A stretch of DNA of 64,000 bases, taken from contig NZ_BJML01000004.1 of NCBI RefSeq assembly GCF_006539145.1, positions 124,001-188,000 on the forward strand. Direction: 5' to 3'. The notes under the pieces were generated by a model that worked only from the letters and a program-made list of their open reading frames with translations, had not been told where the DNA came from and did not search any database. Origin of the DNA: Microbacterium testaceum. GTDB lineage: Bacteria; Actinomycetota; Actinomycetes; Actinomycetales; Microbacteriaceae. Positions within the stretch are counted from its first letter, which is position 1, and each line of letters begins with the position of its first letter. The translations under genes and the position numbers were made by a program. Shown in pieces: positions 1 to 15,195 of the stretch.

Positions 1-1
1 G

Positions 2-481
2 GTCGGCGCCGACAAGATCGGCGTGAACTCGGCCGCGATCGCGCGCCCCGACCTCATCGGCGAGATCGCCGACCGCTTCGGCGCACAGGTCATCGTGCTC
101 TCGCTCGACGTGAAGCGTTCGGCATCCACTCCCTCCGGTTTCGTGGTGACCACCCACGGCGGCCGCACCGAGACGACCCTCGACGCCCTCGAATGGGCGC
201 GCGAGGCCGTCGAGCGCGGAGCGGGGGAACTGCTGGTCAACTCCATCGACGCCGACGGCACGAAGCAGGGCTTCGATCTCGAGCTGGTCCGTCTCATGCG
301 CCAGGTCGCCGCCGTGCCGGTCATCGCCTCGGGGGGTGCGGGCGCGCTCGAGCACTTCGCCCCGGCGATCCAGGCCGGCGCGGACGCCGTGCTGGCGGCA
401 TCCGTGTTCCACTCCGGCCAGCTGAGCGTCGGACAGGTGAAGGACGCCATGGCGGCCGAAGGGATCGAGGTGCGCCGATGA
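2..481 (+). CDS. hisF: Imidazole glycerol phosphate synthase cyclase subunit HisF (5' partial)
   Basis: C-terminal part of HisF, the (beta/alpha)8-barrel subunit. It uses ammonia from HisH to turn PRFAR into imidazole glycerol phosphate and AICAR in histidine synthesis. The reading frame is open from base 2, so the first third lies outside the window. Visible family signatures are [10 protein letters not shown], the late-strand [11 protein letters not shown] carrying the catalytic Asp, and VIASGGAG with [12 protein letters not shown], which form the phosphate-binding end. The stop codon overlaps the hisI start (ATGA), so translation is probably coupled. Confidence 0.97.
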   Translation, partial: VGADKIGVNSAAIARPDLIGEIADRFGAQVIVLSLDVKRSASTPSGFVVTTHGGRTETTLDALEWAREAVERGAGELLVNSIDADGTKQGFDLELVRLMRQVAAVPVIASGGAGALEHFAPAIQAGADAVLAASVFHSGQLSVGQVKDAMAAEGIEVRR

Positions 482-816
482 GCGTCGACCGCGTGAAGTA
501 CGACGCCGACGGCCTTGTGGCCGCGGTGATCCAGCAGTTCGACTCGCGCGAGGTGCTGATGGTCGGGTGGATGGATGCCGAGGCCCTGAACCGCACGCTC
601 ACGACCGGCCGTGTGACATTCTGGTCGCGCTCGCGCGGGGAGTACTGGCGCAAGGGCGACACCTCGGGCCACATCCAGCTCGTCAAGGGCGCGCGCCTCG
701 ACTGCGACGGCGACACCCTGCTCATCGAGGTCGACCAGATCGGCGCCGCGTGCCACACGGGCGATCACACGTGCTTCGACGCCGACGACCTGCATCCGGT
801 CGTGGGGGAGAGCTGA
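478..816 (+). CDS. hisI: Phosphoribosyl-AMP cyclohydrolase HisI
   Basis: A 112-residue cytosolic enzyme that opens the adenine ring of phosphoribosyl-AMP in histidine synthesis. The length is normal for the single-domain form without fused HisE. It has the family core [28 protein letters not shown], and the metal-binding stretch with LDCDGD and CHTGDHTCF, whose cysteines and aspartates bind Zn and Mg. It starts inside the hisF stop codon, and its own stop overlaps the next ATG. In related actinobacteria trpE often follows; here the Trp-region membrane protein follows directly. Confidence 0.97.
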   Translation: MSVDRVKYDADGLVAAVIQQFDSREVLMVGWMDAEALNRTLTTGRVTFWSRSRGEYWRKGDTSGHIQLVKGARLDCDGDTLLIEVDQIGAACHTGDHTCFDADDLHPVVGES

Positions 817-1403
817 TGCGTCGCGCCCGTTCGACGGCGGTGCTGGCGATGCTGCTGGCCGGAGCGATCGGTGTGATCGCCTCGACGCAGACCTGGATCG
901 ACGTCACCCTCGACGACGGCGCCCAGCAGACCCTGGCCGTACCGGGTGCCGAGGCGCTCCCGGTGCTCACCCCGTTGAGTCTGGCCGCGCTCGCTCTCGG
1001 CGCCGCCCTCTCGATCGTCGGGCCGGTGCTGCGTCACGTCTTCGGCGCTCTCGGTCTGCTGATCGCCGCCTTCGTCGGTATCGGCACCGCGCAGATCCTC
1101 CTCGCGACCCCGGTCTCGGCGACCGCGGCGACCGTCACCGACGCGACGGGCATCTCGGGAACGGATGCCGTGGCCTCCCTCGTGCGCGATCTCGCGCTGA
1201 CGCCGTGGCCCGCCGTGACGTTGGTCGCTCAGATCGTCCTGCTCTCGGCATCCGTCTTCACCCTCGTCACCGCGCGCCGGTGGGCCTCCGGCGCGAGCCG
1301 CAAGTACCGGACCGCGGACGAGACGGGAGGCGACACCGGTCGACCGCACGACGCGATCGACTCCTGGGACGATCTCTCGCGCGGCGACGACCCCACCGCC
1401 TGA
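816..1403 (+). CDS. Trp biosynthesis-associated membrane protein (TIGR02234 type)
   Basis: A 195-residue integral membrane protein of the family found almost only in actinobacterial trp regions; its function is unknown. It has an N-terminal hydrophobic segment, a short outside stretch containing the conserved TWI, then two closely spaced segments around residues 45-95 and a fourth near residues 130-150. The C-terminal tail of about 45 residues is charged and cytoplasmic (GASRKYRTADE, DSWDDLSRGDDPTA). The start overlaps the hisI stop (TGATG), which ties it to the his operon rather than to trpC. The family call rests on topology and context. Confidence 0.85.
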   Translation: MRRARSTAVLAMLLAGAIGVIASTQTWIDVTLDDGAQQTLAVPGAEALPVLTPLSLAALALGAALSIVGPVLRHVFGALGLLIAAFVGIGTAQILLATPVSATAATVTDATGISGTDAVASLVRDLALTPWPAVTLVAQIVLLSASVFTLVTARRWASGASRKYRTADETGGDTGRPHDAIDSWDDLSRGDDPTA

Positions 1404-1592
1404 GCGCGGTGGGCGCATCGCCCGCCCGGCGAAGATCCCCCGATGAACGGGCGCTGCCCCGGTACACGCTCGCCGAGGGCGTTCGCGAGTGCAGCAACCG
1501 GTGACCGCAGGTCATCACGGCGGTCGGCACGGCCGACACTCCAGAACTCGCGACATCGAGACGACCGCGCCGGGACCGCACCCTCGCTTCGG

Positions 1593-1598
1593 TAGACT
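1593..1598 (+). promoter_or_regulatory. Candidate -10 box (TAGACT) for the trp genes
   Basis: TAGACT fits the actinobacterial TANNNT -10 consensus. It lies 46 bases before the ATG at 1645, inside the only sizeable gap (1404-1644) of the his-trp block. An AAGGAG ribosome-binding site follows at 1635-1640. I see no leader peptide with Trp codons and no clear attenuator in the gap. Confidence 0.5.
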
Positions 1599-1644
1599 GA
1601 TCCGACGCTTTCCCCCGCGCTCGCGCGCGACTGTAAGGAGCCCC

Positions 1645-1875
1645 ATGAGCAACCCCATCGGCGACCCCGGCCACGGACACTCGCCCGCCGCCTGGACGGC
1701 CGTGATCATCATGCTCGTCGCGTTCACGCTCGGCACGCTGTTCTTCTGGCTCGACATGCCCGTCCTGGTGTGGGCCTCGGTGGGTCTGCTCCTTGTCGGC
1801 GCGATCGTCGGCTGGGCCATGACCAAGGCCGGTTACGGCGCGAACGGCGCGAAGTCCAACCCGAAGGCCCACTGA
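1645..1875 (+). CDS. HGxxPAAW family small membrane protein
   Basis: A 76-residue protein with the defining motif HGHSPAAW at residues 10-17. Two hydrophobic segments follow, about residues 19-38 and 41-62, and the tail is short and basic. Such proteins sit next to trpC in many Actinomycetota; their role is unknown. The start is set by the AAGGAG at 1635-1640. The stop overlaps the trpC start (TGATG), so it is expressed with trpCBA. Confidence 0.88.
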   Translation: MSNPIGDPGHGHSPAAWTAVIIMLVAFTLGTLFFWLDMPVLVWASVGLLLVGAIVGWAMTKAGYGANGAKSNPKAH

Positions 1876-2654
1876 TGGCACTGGCCGATCTCACGGCCGG
1901 GGCGGTAGAAGACGCCGAGGAACGTGCTCAGTCGCGGCCCCTCGCCGCGGTGGAGCGCGATGCCCTCGCGCAGACGCCCGCGCGAGACGCCCTGGCGATG
2001 CTCGCCCCCGCCGAGCGCGTGAAGATCATCGCGGAGGTCAAGCGCGCGAGCCCGTCTCGCGGCGACCTCGCGGCGATCCCCGACCCCGCACGTCAGGCCC
2101 GCCTGTACGAAGAAGGCGGAGCGTCGGCGATCTCGGTGCTCACGGAGCGGCGCAAGTTCAAAGGGAGCCTCGCCGACCTCGAGGCCGTCCGCTCGGCGGT
2201 GAGCGTGCCGGTGCTGCGCAAGGACTTCATCGCCACCCCGTACCAGGTGCTCGAAGCCCGCGCCTCCGGTGCCGACCTCGTGCTGCTCATCGTGGCGGCC
2301 CTCGATCAGAAGACGCTCACCGAGCTGTACGGTCTCGTCACCGACCTCGGCATGACCGCCCTCGTCGAGACGCACTCGGCGGAAGAACTCGAGCGCGCCT
2401 CACAGCTGGGGGCGAAGCTCATCGGTGTCAACGCCCGCAACCTCTCGACCTTCGAGCTCGATCGCGATCTCTTCGGCTCTCTCGCCGAGCGGTTCCCGGC
2501 CGATGCGATCAAGATCGCGGAGTCCGCCGTGCTCGCGCCCGCCGACGTCGCGCACTACCGCGCCGCGGGCGCGGACGTGGTCCTCGTGGGCGAAGCCCTC
2601 GTGACCGGCGACCCCGTCGCCACGCTCCGTGCGTTCCTCCAGGAGACGACATGA
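1875..2654 (+). CDS. trpC: Indole-3-glycerol phosphate synthase TrpC
   Basis: A 259-residue cytosolic barrel enzyme that closes CdRP to indole-3-glycerol phosphate, the fourth step of tryptophan synthesis. The family motif with catalytic lysine, [13 protein letters not shown], lies near residues 53-65. [15 protein letters not shown] and the C-terminal phosphate site ([19 protein letters not shown]) are all present. Length is typical and no TrpF domain is fused. It overlaps the gene before by TGATG and trpB by ATGA, giving a tightly coupled trpC-trpB-trpA unit. Confidence 0.97.
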   Translation: MALADLTAGAVEDAEERAQSRPLAAVERDALAQTPARDALAMLAPAERVKIIAEVKRASPSRGDLAAIPDPARQARLYEEGGASAISVLTERRKFKGSLADLEAVRSAVSVPVLRKDFIATPYQVLEARASGADLVLLIVAALDQKTLTELYGLVTDLGMTALVETHSAEELERASQLGAKLIGVNARNLSTFELDRDLFGSLAERFPADAIKIAESAVLAPADVAHYRAAGADVVLVGEALVTGDPVATLRAFLQETT

Positions 2655-3994
2655 CCACCGCTCCCACCCCCGACCTGCGCGACCAGAAGGGGCCGTTCTT
2701 CGGCGACTTCGGCGGCCGCTACATGCCCGAGTCGCTGATCGCGGCGATCGACGAGCTCACCGAGGTCTACGAGTCGGCCATGGCCGACCCGGAGTTCCAC
2801 GCCGAGCTGAGCGCGCTCCTGCACGACTACGCGGGACGACCCTCGGTGCTCACGGAGGTGCCGCGTTTCGCCGAGCACGCCGGGGGAGCGCGCGTCTTCC
2901 TCAAGCGCGAAGACCTCAATCACACCGGCTCGCACAAGATCAACAACGTCCTCGGTCAGGCGCTGCTCACCAAGCGCCTCGGCAAGACGCGCGTGATCGC
3001 CGAGACCGGCGCGGGCCAGCACGGCGTCGCCACCGCGACCGCCGCGGCCCTGTTCGGCCTCGAGTGCGTCGTCTACATGGGCGAGGTCGACACCGAACGT
3101 CAGGCCCTCAACGTCGCGCGCATGCGCCTTCTCGGCGCCGAGGTGATTCCGGTGACCACCGGTTCGCGCACGCTGAAGGACGCGATCAACGAGGCCTATC
3201 GCGACTGGGTCGCCTCGGTCGAGACGACCAACTACATCTTCGGCACGGCCGCAGGCCCCCACCCCTTCCCGGCGATGGTCCGCGACTTCCAGAAGATCAT
3301 CGGCGAAGAGACCCGCGCCGAGTTCCTCCAGCGCCTGGGTCGCCTTCCCGATGCAGTCTTCGCGTGCGTCGGCGGCGGCTCGAACGCGATCGGCATGTTC
3401 GAGGCGTTCCTCGACGACGAGGGCGTCGCGCTCTACGGCGTCGAGGCGGCCGGCGACGGCGTCGACACGCCTCAGCACGCCGCGTCGATCGAACGCGGTC
3501 GCCCGGGGGTCCTCCACGGCGCCCGCACGTATGTGCTGCAAGACGAAGACGGTCAGACCACGGAGTCGCATTCGATCTCGGCCGGTCTTGACTACCCCGG
3601 TGTCGGTCCCGAGCACGCGTGGCTCGCCGACATCGGTCGGGCTCAGTACATCCCCGCCACCGACGACGAGGCGATGCAGGCCCTCCGCCTGCTGTCCCGA
3701 ACCGAGGGCATCATCCCCGCCATCGAGTCGGCCCACGCCCTCGCCGGAGCCCTGCGCATCGGTCGCGAGCTGGGTCCGGATGCCGTGATCGCCATCAACC
3801 TCTCGGGTCGCGGCGACAAGGACATGGACACCGCGGCGCGCTACTTCGACCTGTACGACGCGGAGCACGCGCCCGAAGGCCCCGAGGGCGCCCCGCAGAC
3901 ACGTGCGGCAGCGACCGTGGCATCCGCTCCCGGCTCGCCCGTCGACGTGGCCCCGGCTGCCGACGCCGCCAGCGGCGCAGGAGTCGAGCTGTGA
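2651..3994 (+). CDS. trpB: Tryptophan synthase beta chain TrpB
   Basis: A 447-residue PLP enzyme that condenses indole with serine to make tryptophan, in an alpha2beta2 complex with TrpA. The PLP lysine is K96 in [17 protein letters not shown] and the phosphate-cup motif [10 protein letters not shown] are intact, as is the C-terminal SGRGDKD. About 45 extra residues after the catalytic fold are rich in Ala, Pro and Ser; they have no obvious domain and look like a disordered tail. It overlaps trpC (ATGA) and trpA (GTGA). Confidence 0.98.
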   Translation: MTTAPTPDLRDQKGPFFGDFGGRYMPESLIAAIDELTEVYESAMADPEFHAELSALLHDYAGRPSVLTEVPRFAEHAGGARVFLKREDLNHTGSHKINNVLGQALLTKRLGKTRVIAETGAGQHGVATATAAALFGLECVVYMGEVDTERQALNVARMRLLGAEVIPVTTGSRTLKDAINEAYRDWVASVETTNYIFGTAAGPHPFPAMVRDFQKIIGEETRAEFLQRLGRLPDAVFACVGGGSNAIGMFEAFLDDEGVALYGVEAAGDGVDTPQHAASIERGRPGVLHGARTYVLQDEDGQTTESHSISAGLDYPGVGPEHAWLADIGRAQYIPATDDEAMQALRLLSRTEGIIPAIESAHALAGALRIGRELGPDAVIAINLSGRGDKDMDTAARYFDLYDAEHAPEGPEGAPQTRAAATVASAPGSPVDVAPAADAASGAGVEL

Positions 3995-4782
3995 CCTCGC
4001 GTGTCTCCGCGGCCATCGAGGCCGCCCGGGCGGAGGGACGCGGCGCTTTCGTCGGGTACCTGCCCGCGGGCTTCCCCGACGTCGCCACGAGCATCGAGGC
4101 GGCCGTCGCGCTGGCCGAAGCCGGTGCCGACGTCATCGAACTCGGGCCGCCCTACAGCGATCCGGTGATGGACGGTCTGGTCATCCAGGAGGCAACGCAG
4201 ACCGCGCTGTCCAACGGGTTCCGCATGGCCGATCTGTTCACCATCATCCGCGAGGTCACCGCGCGCACCCACGTGCCGATCCTCGTCATGACGTATTGGA
4301 ACCTCGTCGAGCAGTACGGCGTCGACCGGTACGCCGACGAGCTCGTGGCGGCCGGGGGAGCGGGACTCATCACGCCCGACATCACTCCCGACGCCGGCGC
4401 CGTCTGGATCGCCGCGAGCGAGCGCACGGGCCTCGACCGCGTCTTCCTCGCCGCCCCGACCTCGTCGGACGAGCGACTGCAGATGATCGTCCAGGCGTCC
4501 ACGGGCTTCGTGTACACGGTGTCGACCATGGGCATCACGGGGGAACGGGCGCAGCTGGATGCCGCGGCTCGGGGTCTCGTGGAGCGCCTGCGGTCGTTCG
4601 GGGCCGAGCACGCGTGCGTCGGCATCGGCATCTCGAACGCCGAGCAGGTCGCCGGTGTCGTCGAGTACGCCGACGGGGCGATCGTGGGTACCGCGCTGGT
4701 CAAGGCGCTTCGCGACGGCGGCGTCGAGGGCCTCTCGGACCTCGCGCGCGAGCTGTCTGCGGGCACTGCGCAGCGCGCCTAG
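3991..4782 (+). CDS. trpA: Tryptophan synthase alpha chain TrpA
   Basis: A 263-residue subunit that cleaves indole-3-glycerol phosphate to indole and glyceraldehyde 3-phosphate and channels indole to TrpB. The catalytic pair is visible as E50 and D61 in [15 protein letters not shown]. Later motifs are [13 protein letters not shown], the loop [13 protein letters not shown], and [10 protein letters not shown] with GAIVGTALV. It starts with GTG inside the trpB stop codon. It ends ten bases before lgt; the last codons of trpA overlap the probable lgt -10 box. Confidence 0.97.
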   Translation: MTSRVSAAIEAARAEGRGAFVGYLPAGFPDVATSIEAAVALAEAGADVIELGPPYSDPVMDGLVIQEATQTALSNGFRMADLFTIIREVTARTHVPILVMTYWNLVEQYGVDRYADELVAAGGAGLITPDITPDAGAVWIAASERTGLDRVFLAAPTSSDERLQMIVQASTGFVYTVSTMGITGERAQLDAAARGLVERLRSFGAEHACVGIGISNAEQVAGVVEYADGAIVGTALVKALRDGGVEGLSDLARELSAGTAQRA

Positions 4783-4785
4783 ACT
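4780..4785 (+). promoter_or_regulatory. Candidate -10 box for leaderless lgt transcript
   Basis: TAGACT ends seven bases before the lgt ATG at 4793. With a start site 6-7 bases past the -10 box the mRNA would begin at or next to the ATG. No Shine-Dalgarno sequence lies before lgt. The box covers the trpA stop codon. Confidence 0.5.
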
Positions 4786-4792
4786 CGATCCC

Positions 4793-5797
4793 ATGACGTT
4801 CGCCCTCTCGAGCGCCGCCTCCGGCGTGCTCGCCAGCATCCCGAGCCCGACCATCTCGTACGTCGACCTCGGCCCGCTTCGTATCCACTTCTATGCCCTG
4901 TGCATCGTCGCGGGCATCATCGTCGCGATCTTCCTGACGAACGCGCGCCTGACGCGTCGAGGTGCCGAGAAGTGGGTCGTCATCGACATCTGCCTGCTGG
5001 CGGTCCCGCTCGCGATCGTCGTGGCGCGCATCTACCACGTGGCCACGCACGCCGGTTTCTACTTCGGGCCGGGCTCGAACCCCTGGAACATCACCCAGCC
5101 GGGCTCCGTGTGGGCCATCTGGGAGGGCGGCATCGCCATCTACGGCGCCCTGATCGGTGGCGCGATCGGCGCCATCCTCGGATGCCGTTGGACCGGCATC
5201 CGCTTCTGGACCTTCGCCGACGCCCTGGCTCCGGGCCTCATCATCGCCCAGGCGATGGGGCGTTTCGGCAACTGGTTCAACCAGGAGCTCTTCGGTCAGC
5301 CCACCGACCTTCCGTGGGGCCTCGAGATCGCCTCGGGAAACCCCGCCATCCCGGTCGGACTGCCATCGGGCACCCTTTTCCAGCCGACTTTCCTCTACGA
5401 GGTCATCTGGAACCTGCTCGGCGCCGCGGTGATCCTGTACGTCGGCAAGCGCTTCACGCTGCAGTGGGGGAAGCAGTTCGCGATCTACCTCGTCTGGTAC
5501 TCCGCGGGCCGCATCGTCTGGGAATCGATCCGCGTCGACCCGAGCGACATCATCCTGGGCCTGCGCACGAACGTGTGGGCTGCCATCTTCGGCGTGATCC
5601 TCGGCATCGTCATCTTCGTCGTCCAGTCGCGTCGCCACCACGGCTACGAGCCGTCGCCGTACGCGCCGGGTCGCGAGTCGAAGGCTCCGGGGGCTGTAGA
5701 CTCAGGCGACCCCTCTGACTTCGTCGACGTGAGCGAGCCGCCCGCGACGAGCGACACCGTCGGCACCAGCGCCACAAGCAGCCCCGCCACGAACTAA
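4793..5797 (+). CDS. lgt: Prolipoprotein diacylglyceryl transferase Lgt
   Basis: A 334-residue multi-pass membrane enzyme that transfers diacylglycerol from phosphatidylglycerol to the lipobox cysteine of prolipoproteins. The Lgt signature [13 protein letters not shown] is near residues 158-170, with PTFLYE and GRIVWESIR further on. About seven hydrophobic segments are visible. The last 45 or so residues are a hydrophilic Pro/Ser/Thr-rich cytoplasmic tail, as in many actinobacterial Lgts. It likely has its own leaderless promoter. Its partner Lnt is encoded at the far end of the window. Confidence 0.96.
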   Translation: MTFALSSAASGVLASIPSPTISYVDLGPLRIHFYALCIVAGIIVAIFLTNARLTRRGAEKWVVIDICLLAVPLAIVVARIYHVATHAGFYFGPGSNPWNITQPGSVWAIWEGGIAIYGALIGGAIGAILGCRWTGIRFWTFADALAPGLIIAQAMGRFGNWFNQELFGQPTDLPWGLEIASGNPAIPVGLPSGTLFQPTFLYEVIWNLLGAAVILYVGKRFTLQWGKQFAIYLVWYSAGRIVWESIRVDPSDIILGLRTNVWAAIFGVILGIVIFVVQSRRHHGYEPSPYAPGRESKAPGAVDSGDPSDFVDVSEPPATSDTVGTSATSSPATN

Positions 5798-5849
5798 TTT
5801 CCTGGGCCGACGTCGTCCCATTCGAAGCATCAACGTGAGGACGGTTGAT

Positions 5850-11886
<6,037 letters not shown>

Positions 11887-11940
11887 GCTGGTAAGGGCCG
11901 ATCGGCCACTTCCCGAAATCCTCACGGAGCTTGAAAACGG

Positions 11941-13386
11941 ATGAGACGCGCCAAGATCGTCGCAACACTCGGGCCCGCCACGTCGTCGTATGAGATGGTT
12001 CGCGCCATCATCGACGCCGGGGTGGACGTCGCCCGCCTCAACTTGAGCCACGGAGATTACTCCGTGCATGACGCCAACTTCGCCAACGTGCGCAAGGCGG
12101 CAGAGGACGCCGGCCGACCGGTCGCGGCCCTCGTCGACCTGCAGGGCCCGAAGATCCGCCTCGGCAAGTTCGAGAACGGCCCTCACGACCTGCTTCCCGG
12201 CGACATCTTCAAGATCACCGTCGAAGACATCCTGGGCACCAAGGAGATCGTCGGCACCACGTTCAAGGGCCTGCCCCAGGACGTCCGCCCCGGCGACTTC
12301 CTGCTCATCGACGATGGCAAGGTCCGCGTCGAGGTCGTCGAGACCGACGGCACCGTCGTCACCACCAAGGTCATCGTCGGCGGGCCGGTGTCCAACAATA
12401 AGGGCATCAACCTGCCCGGTGTGGCCGTCAACGTCCCCGCGCTCAGCGAGAAGGACGAGGCGGACCTCCGCTGGGGTCTCAACGCCGGCGCCGACCTCAT
12501 CGCCCTCTCGTTCGTCCGCGATGCCAAAGACATCGAGCGCGTGCACGAGATCATGGCCGAAGAGGGACGCTACGTCCCCGTCATCGCCAAGATCGAAAAG
12601 CCGCAGGCGGTCGACAACCTCGAGGAGATCATCGACGCATTCGACGGCATCATGGTCGCCCGTGGCGACCTCGGCGTCGAGCTGCCCCTCGAGGCTGTTC
12701 CGATCGTGCAGAAGCGCGCCGTCGAGCTGGCCCGCCGCATGGCGAAGCCGGTCATCGTGGCGACGCAGATGCTCGAGTCGATGATCACCAGCCCGGTGCC
12801 CACGCGTGCAGAGACCTCCGACGTCGCCAACGCCGTCCTCGACGGCGCGGACGCGGTCATGCTCTCGGGCGAGACGAGCGTCGGCGACTACCCGGTCGTG
12901 GTCGTCGAGACCATGGCCCGGATCGTCGCCTCGACCGAGGAACACGGTCTGGAGCGCATCGCGCCCCTGACCAACAAGCCGCGCACGCAGGGTGGAGCCA
13001 TCACCCTGGCCGCCGTCGAGGTCGCCGACTTCGTCGAGGCGAAGTTCCTGTGCGTCTTCACCGAGTCGGGCGACTCGGCACGTCGTATGTCGCGCCTGCG
13101 CTCGACCATCCCCATGATCGCGTTCACGCCCGAGCCCGGCATCCGCCGCCGCCTGGCACTGACGTGGGGCGTGCGCTCCACCCTCGTGGAGCACGTGTCG
13201 CACACCGACAAGATGTTCCTGCAGGTCGACGAGTACCTGCTCTCGAACAAGCTGGCCGAGGTGGGGGACAAGGTCGTCGTGATCTCGGGTTCCCCTCCCG
13301 GAATCGCCGGCTCGACGAACGACCTGCGCGTACACCGTGTCGGCGATGCCGTGCACGGTGCGGCCCCGGTGTACAAAGAGGTCTGA
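11941..13386 (+). CDS. pyk: Pyruvate kinase
   Basis: A 481-residue glycolytic enzyme that transfers phosphate from phosphoenolpyruvate to ADP. Recognisable parts are the substrate-binding NLSHGDY, DLQGPKIRLG, a B domain at about residues 70-165, the active-site lysine and metal ligands in VIAKIEKPQAV and MVARGDLGVELP, then KPVIVATQMLESM and PTRAETSDVANAV. The C-terminal regulatory domain is full length. It is a single gene with its own promoter inside the end of gltD and a strong terminator after it. Confidence 0.97.
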   Translation: MRRAKIVATLGPATSSYEMVRAIIDAGVDVARLNLSHGDYSVHDANFANVRKAAEDAGRPVAALVDLQGPKIRLGKFENGPHDLLPGDIFKITVEDILGTKEIVGTTFKGLPQDVRPGDFLLIDDGKVRVEVVETDGTVVTTKVIVGGPVSNNKGINLPGVAVNVPALSEKDEADLRWGLNAGADLIALSFVRDAKDIERVHEIMAEEGRYVPVIAKIEKPQAVDNLEEIIDAFDGIMVARGDLGVELPLEAVPIVQKRAVELARRMAKPVIVATQMLESMITSPVPTRAETSDVANAVLDGADAVMLSGETSVGDYPVVVVETMARIVASTEEHGLERIAPLTNKPRTQGGAITLAAVEVADFVEAKFLCVFTESGDSARRMSRLRSTIPMIAFTPEPGIRRRLALTWGVRSTLVEHVSHTDKMFLQVDEYLLSNKLAEVGDKVVVISGSPPGIAGSTNDLRVHRVGDAVHGAAPVYKEV

Positions 13387-13394
13387 CCCTCGGT

Positions 13395-13424
13395 GACGCG
13401 CGCCGGGTTCGCCCGGCGCGCGTC
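13395..13424 (+). terminator. Terminator after pyk
   Basis: A perfect 13-bp stem (GACGCGCGCCGGG with its complement) closed by a TTCG tetraloop and followed by TTCACGTT. It lies nine bases after the pyk stop codon. Confidence 0.85.
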
Positions 13425-13474
13425 TTCACGTTCCCACCCCGGCGTCACCGCCGGTAGGTTGGAAAGCAACACCT

Positions 13475-13555
13475 GCCGGTGTGGCGGAATGGCAGACGCG
13501 GGGCACTCAAAATGCTCTGTCGAAAGACGTGTGGGTTCGAGTCCCACCACCGGTA
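13475..13555 (+). tRNA. tRNA-Leu (anticodon CAA)
   Basis: The cloverleaf folds as follows. The acceptor stem GCCGGTG pairs with CACCGGT (one G-U at the top), with discriminator base A. The anticodon stem is GGGCA/TGCTC with loop CTCAAAA, giving CAA. A long variable arm is typical of class II tRNAs, and the T stem-loop is GTGGG TTCGAGT CCCAC. CCA is not encoded. A TANNNT box (TAGGTT, 13455-13460) lies 15 bases upstream as its probable promoter. Confidence 0.93.
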
Positions 13556-13579
13556 CTCCTGTTTGACCGAGTCTCGTGT

Positions 13580-13605
13580 CGGCTCCTCGCGCAGTGAAGG
13601 AGCCG
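13580..13605. terminator. Hairpin between tRNA-Leu and the convergent ATPase gene
   Basis: CGGCTCCT and AGGAGCCG form an 8-bp stem with a 10-base loop. Partly complementary GTCTC and GAGAGAC lie further out. It sits between two convergent genes and could end both transcripts. Confidence 0.5.
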
Positions 13606-13606
13606 G

Positions 13607-15073
13607 TCAGCGAGAGACGAACGATCTGGCGTGAGAAATGCGCCCGAGTAGCCGCTCCGCCAACGCCCTCGCTTCGGCGAGCACAGCAGAGTCCGACAGC
13701 CAGAGCCGAATCGCGTGTGAGCGTAGCTCTTCAGCGCTGACGCCATTCAGCGATTCGGCTATCGCGACGAACACTCGCTGGTGCGTGGAGAACCGGACAG
13801 CGTCGAGCGCCACGCGCAGATCGACGGGGTCCACGCGGAGAGCGTTCGAGGACTCATCGACGTCGCTCCTCAGCGCGTTCACAAGCATCAACTCAGGTTC
13901 TTGAGTGCCGGGCAGGAACGAAACGCCGTCGGCGGCTCCGCACTCTCGTTGATCACCGTCGAGCACAGCCATCGCACTCAACCGTCGCGATCGAGCGACC
14001 AACTTGGCGGCGCGGATAGCCTCGTCCTTCCCGGCACTGCCGACGACGTCGAACCTGTCGAGCTCGTCCGCCGCGAAGATGCGAAGGATTTCGTGAAGGA
14101 TCTGCATTGCCAAGTCGTCCTCCACGAAGAGGAGACATGCAACCGGCCTCGGTGACCGCCCGAGCGAACTGAGGAGTGATGCAGCGTTGGTGATGGGAGT
14201 GACGACGCTTCCGTCCTCCGAGGCACCGACATGACGGATCAATGCGGGCGGGACACGTTCCAGCATGGTCTCCGAATGCGTTGCGATCAGAGTTTGGCAT
14301 CCTGTGGAAAGGGTGAGCCGAGCGATCTCGTCGATGAACGGTCGATGGCCGGGCAGCGCGAGCGACGTCTCAGGCTCGTCGATCAAGACGAGCTCGTTCG
14401 CGTCTGCGCCGCGTAGATGCTGGAGAACGAAGTGCACCCAATACTCCGACGCGCTCATCGACCAGGAGTTCACCACTCGTCCGTCACGCATCGCTTCAAC
14501 GAATGGGAACATGTCACGCCCTTCGCCGAGTACTCCGTATACGACGCGTTCGTAAACGTGCCCCGTGATGAGACCGACGATGTCGATCTCGCTCCGGGTG
14601 AGCTCATCCCGCTCGATCATTCTGAAGCGCCGCAAGAAGACGGTTTCCTGAGCGGCCATGGCGCGCTCACTCTCTGCGACGTATGCCGTCAGACGTGTCA
14701 CGACAAGTGGTTCGTGGCGTTCATCTTCGCTGCGACGCTGCTCCCAGTGGAGCGGGCGCGAGTACGCGATCTCGTGAACTGCGGGATGCTCGAGATGGAG
14801 ACGATACGAGCCGCTGAGTCGAGCGTCACTGCCGTCGTTCTCTATCGGCAAGCCGAGCGTGGTCTGCCAGCCCGGCAGGCCATCCCCGATTGCCGCAAGG
14901 AGATAGCTCTTGCCTGCTCCATGCATTCCCGCGAAGGTGGTGAACCGTCGAAGCTCGATCGACCCGGGGGCCAGCACAGGAGACGACTCGACATCGAACC
15001 GCTGGACGAGACCGTCGATCAATTCCAGTCGCTGCCAAACGGCGGAACTTCTGTTCTTCACCACCCGCGACAC
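13607..15073 (-). CDS. OLD-like AAA ATPase with C-terminal TOPRIM domain
   Basis: A 488-residue protein with an ABC/SMC-type ATPase followed by a TOPRIM nuclease-like region. Walker A is GMHGAGKS (residues 49-56), Walker B with D-loop is LVLIDEPETS (228-237) and the H-loop is ATHSE (264-268). TOPRIM acidic residues are E318 in LFVEDD and the DGD at 372-374. This layout is that of OLD-family proteins, several of which act in phage defence; the function here is inferred. GTG at 15073 has a GGGGGAAG upstream; a GTG at 15130 would add 19 residues. It lies between tRNA-Leu and pdtaR, in neither of their operons, suggesting insertion. Confidence 0.85.
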   Translation of the reverse strand: MSRVVKNRSSAVWQRLELIDGLVQRFDVESSPVLAPGSIELRRFTTFAGMHGAGKSYLLAAIGDGLPGWQTTLGLPIENDGSDARLSGSYRLHLEHPAVHEIAYSRPLHWEQRRSEDERHEPLVVTRLTAYVAESERAMAAQETVFLRRFRMIERDELTRSEIDIVGLITGHVYERVVYGVLGEGRDMFPFVEAMRDGRVVNSWSMSASEYWVHFVLQHLRGADANELVLIDEPETSLALPGHRPFIDEIARLTLSTGCQTLIATHSETMLERVPPALIRHVGASEDGSVVTPITNAASLLSSLGRSPRPVACLLFVEDDLAMQILHEILRIFAADELDRFDVVGSAGKDEAIRAAKLVARSRRLSAMAVLDGDQRECGAADGVSFLPGTQEPELMLVNALRSDVDESSNALRVDPVDLRVALDAVRFSTHQRVFVAIAESLNGVSAEELRSHAIRLWLSDSAVLAEARALAERLLGRISHARSFVSR

Positions 15074-15183
15074 GAGACCTGCTTCCCCCGGCGCAACGCC
15101 ACAGAGCACCGGCTGCTGTGTCCAACCCACACTGTCAGAGCCGGAGATCCAGCATGCGGACCGACACAGAACCGTTCCCGGCC

Positions 15184-15189
15184 TAGGAT
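15184..15189 (+). promoter_or_regulatory. Candidate -10 box for leaderless pdtaR transcript
   Basis: TAGGAT ends six bases before the GTG at 15196. There is no ribosome-binding site, consistent with a leaderless mRNA. Confidence 0.55.
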
Positions 15190-15195
15190 GGTTCC

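Noticed and set aside
13475..15195. Genomic island attachment site at the 3' end of tRNA-Leu
   Set aside because: I looked for a second copy of the tRNA 3' end beyond the ATPase gene and did not find one, and there is no integrase next to it.
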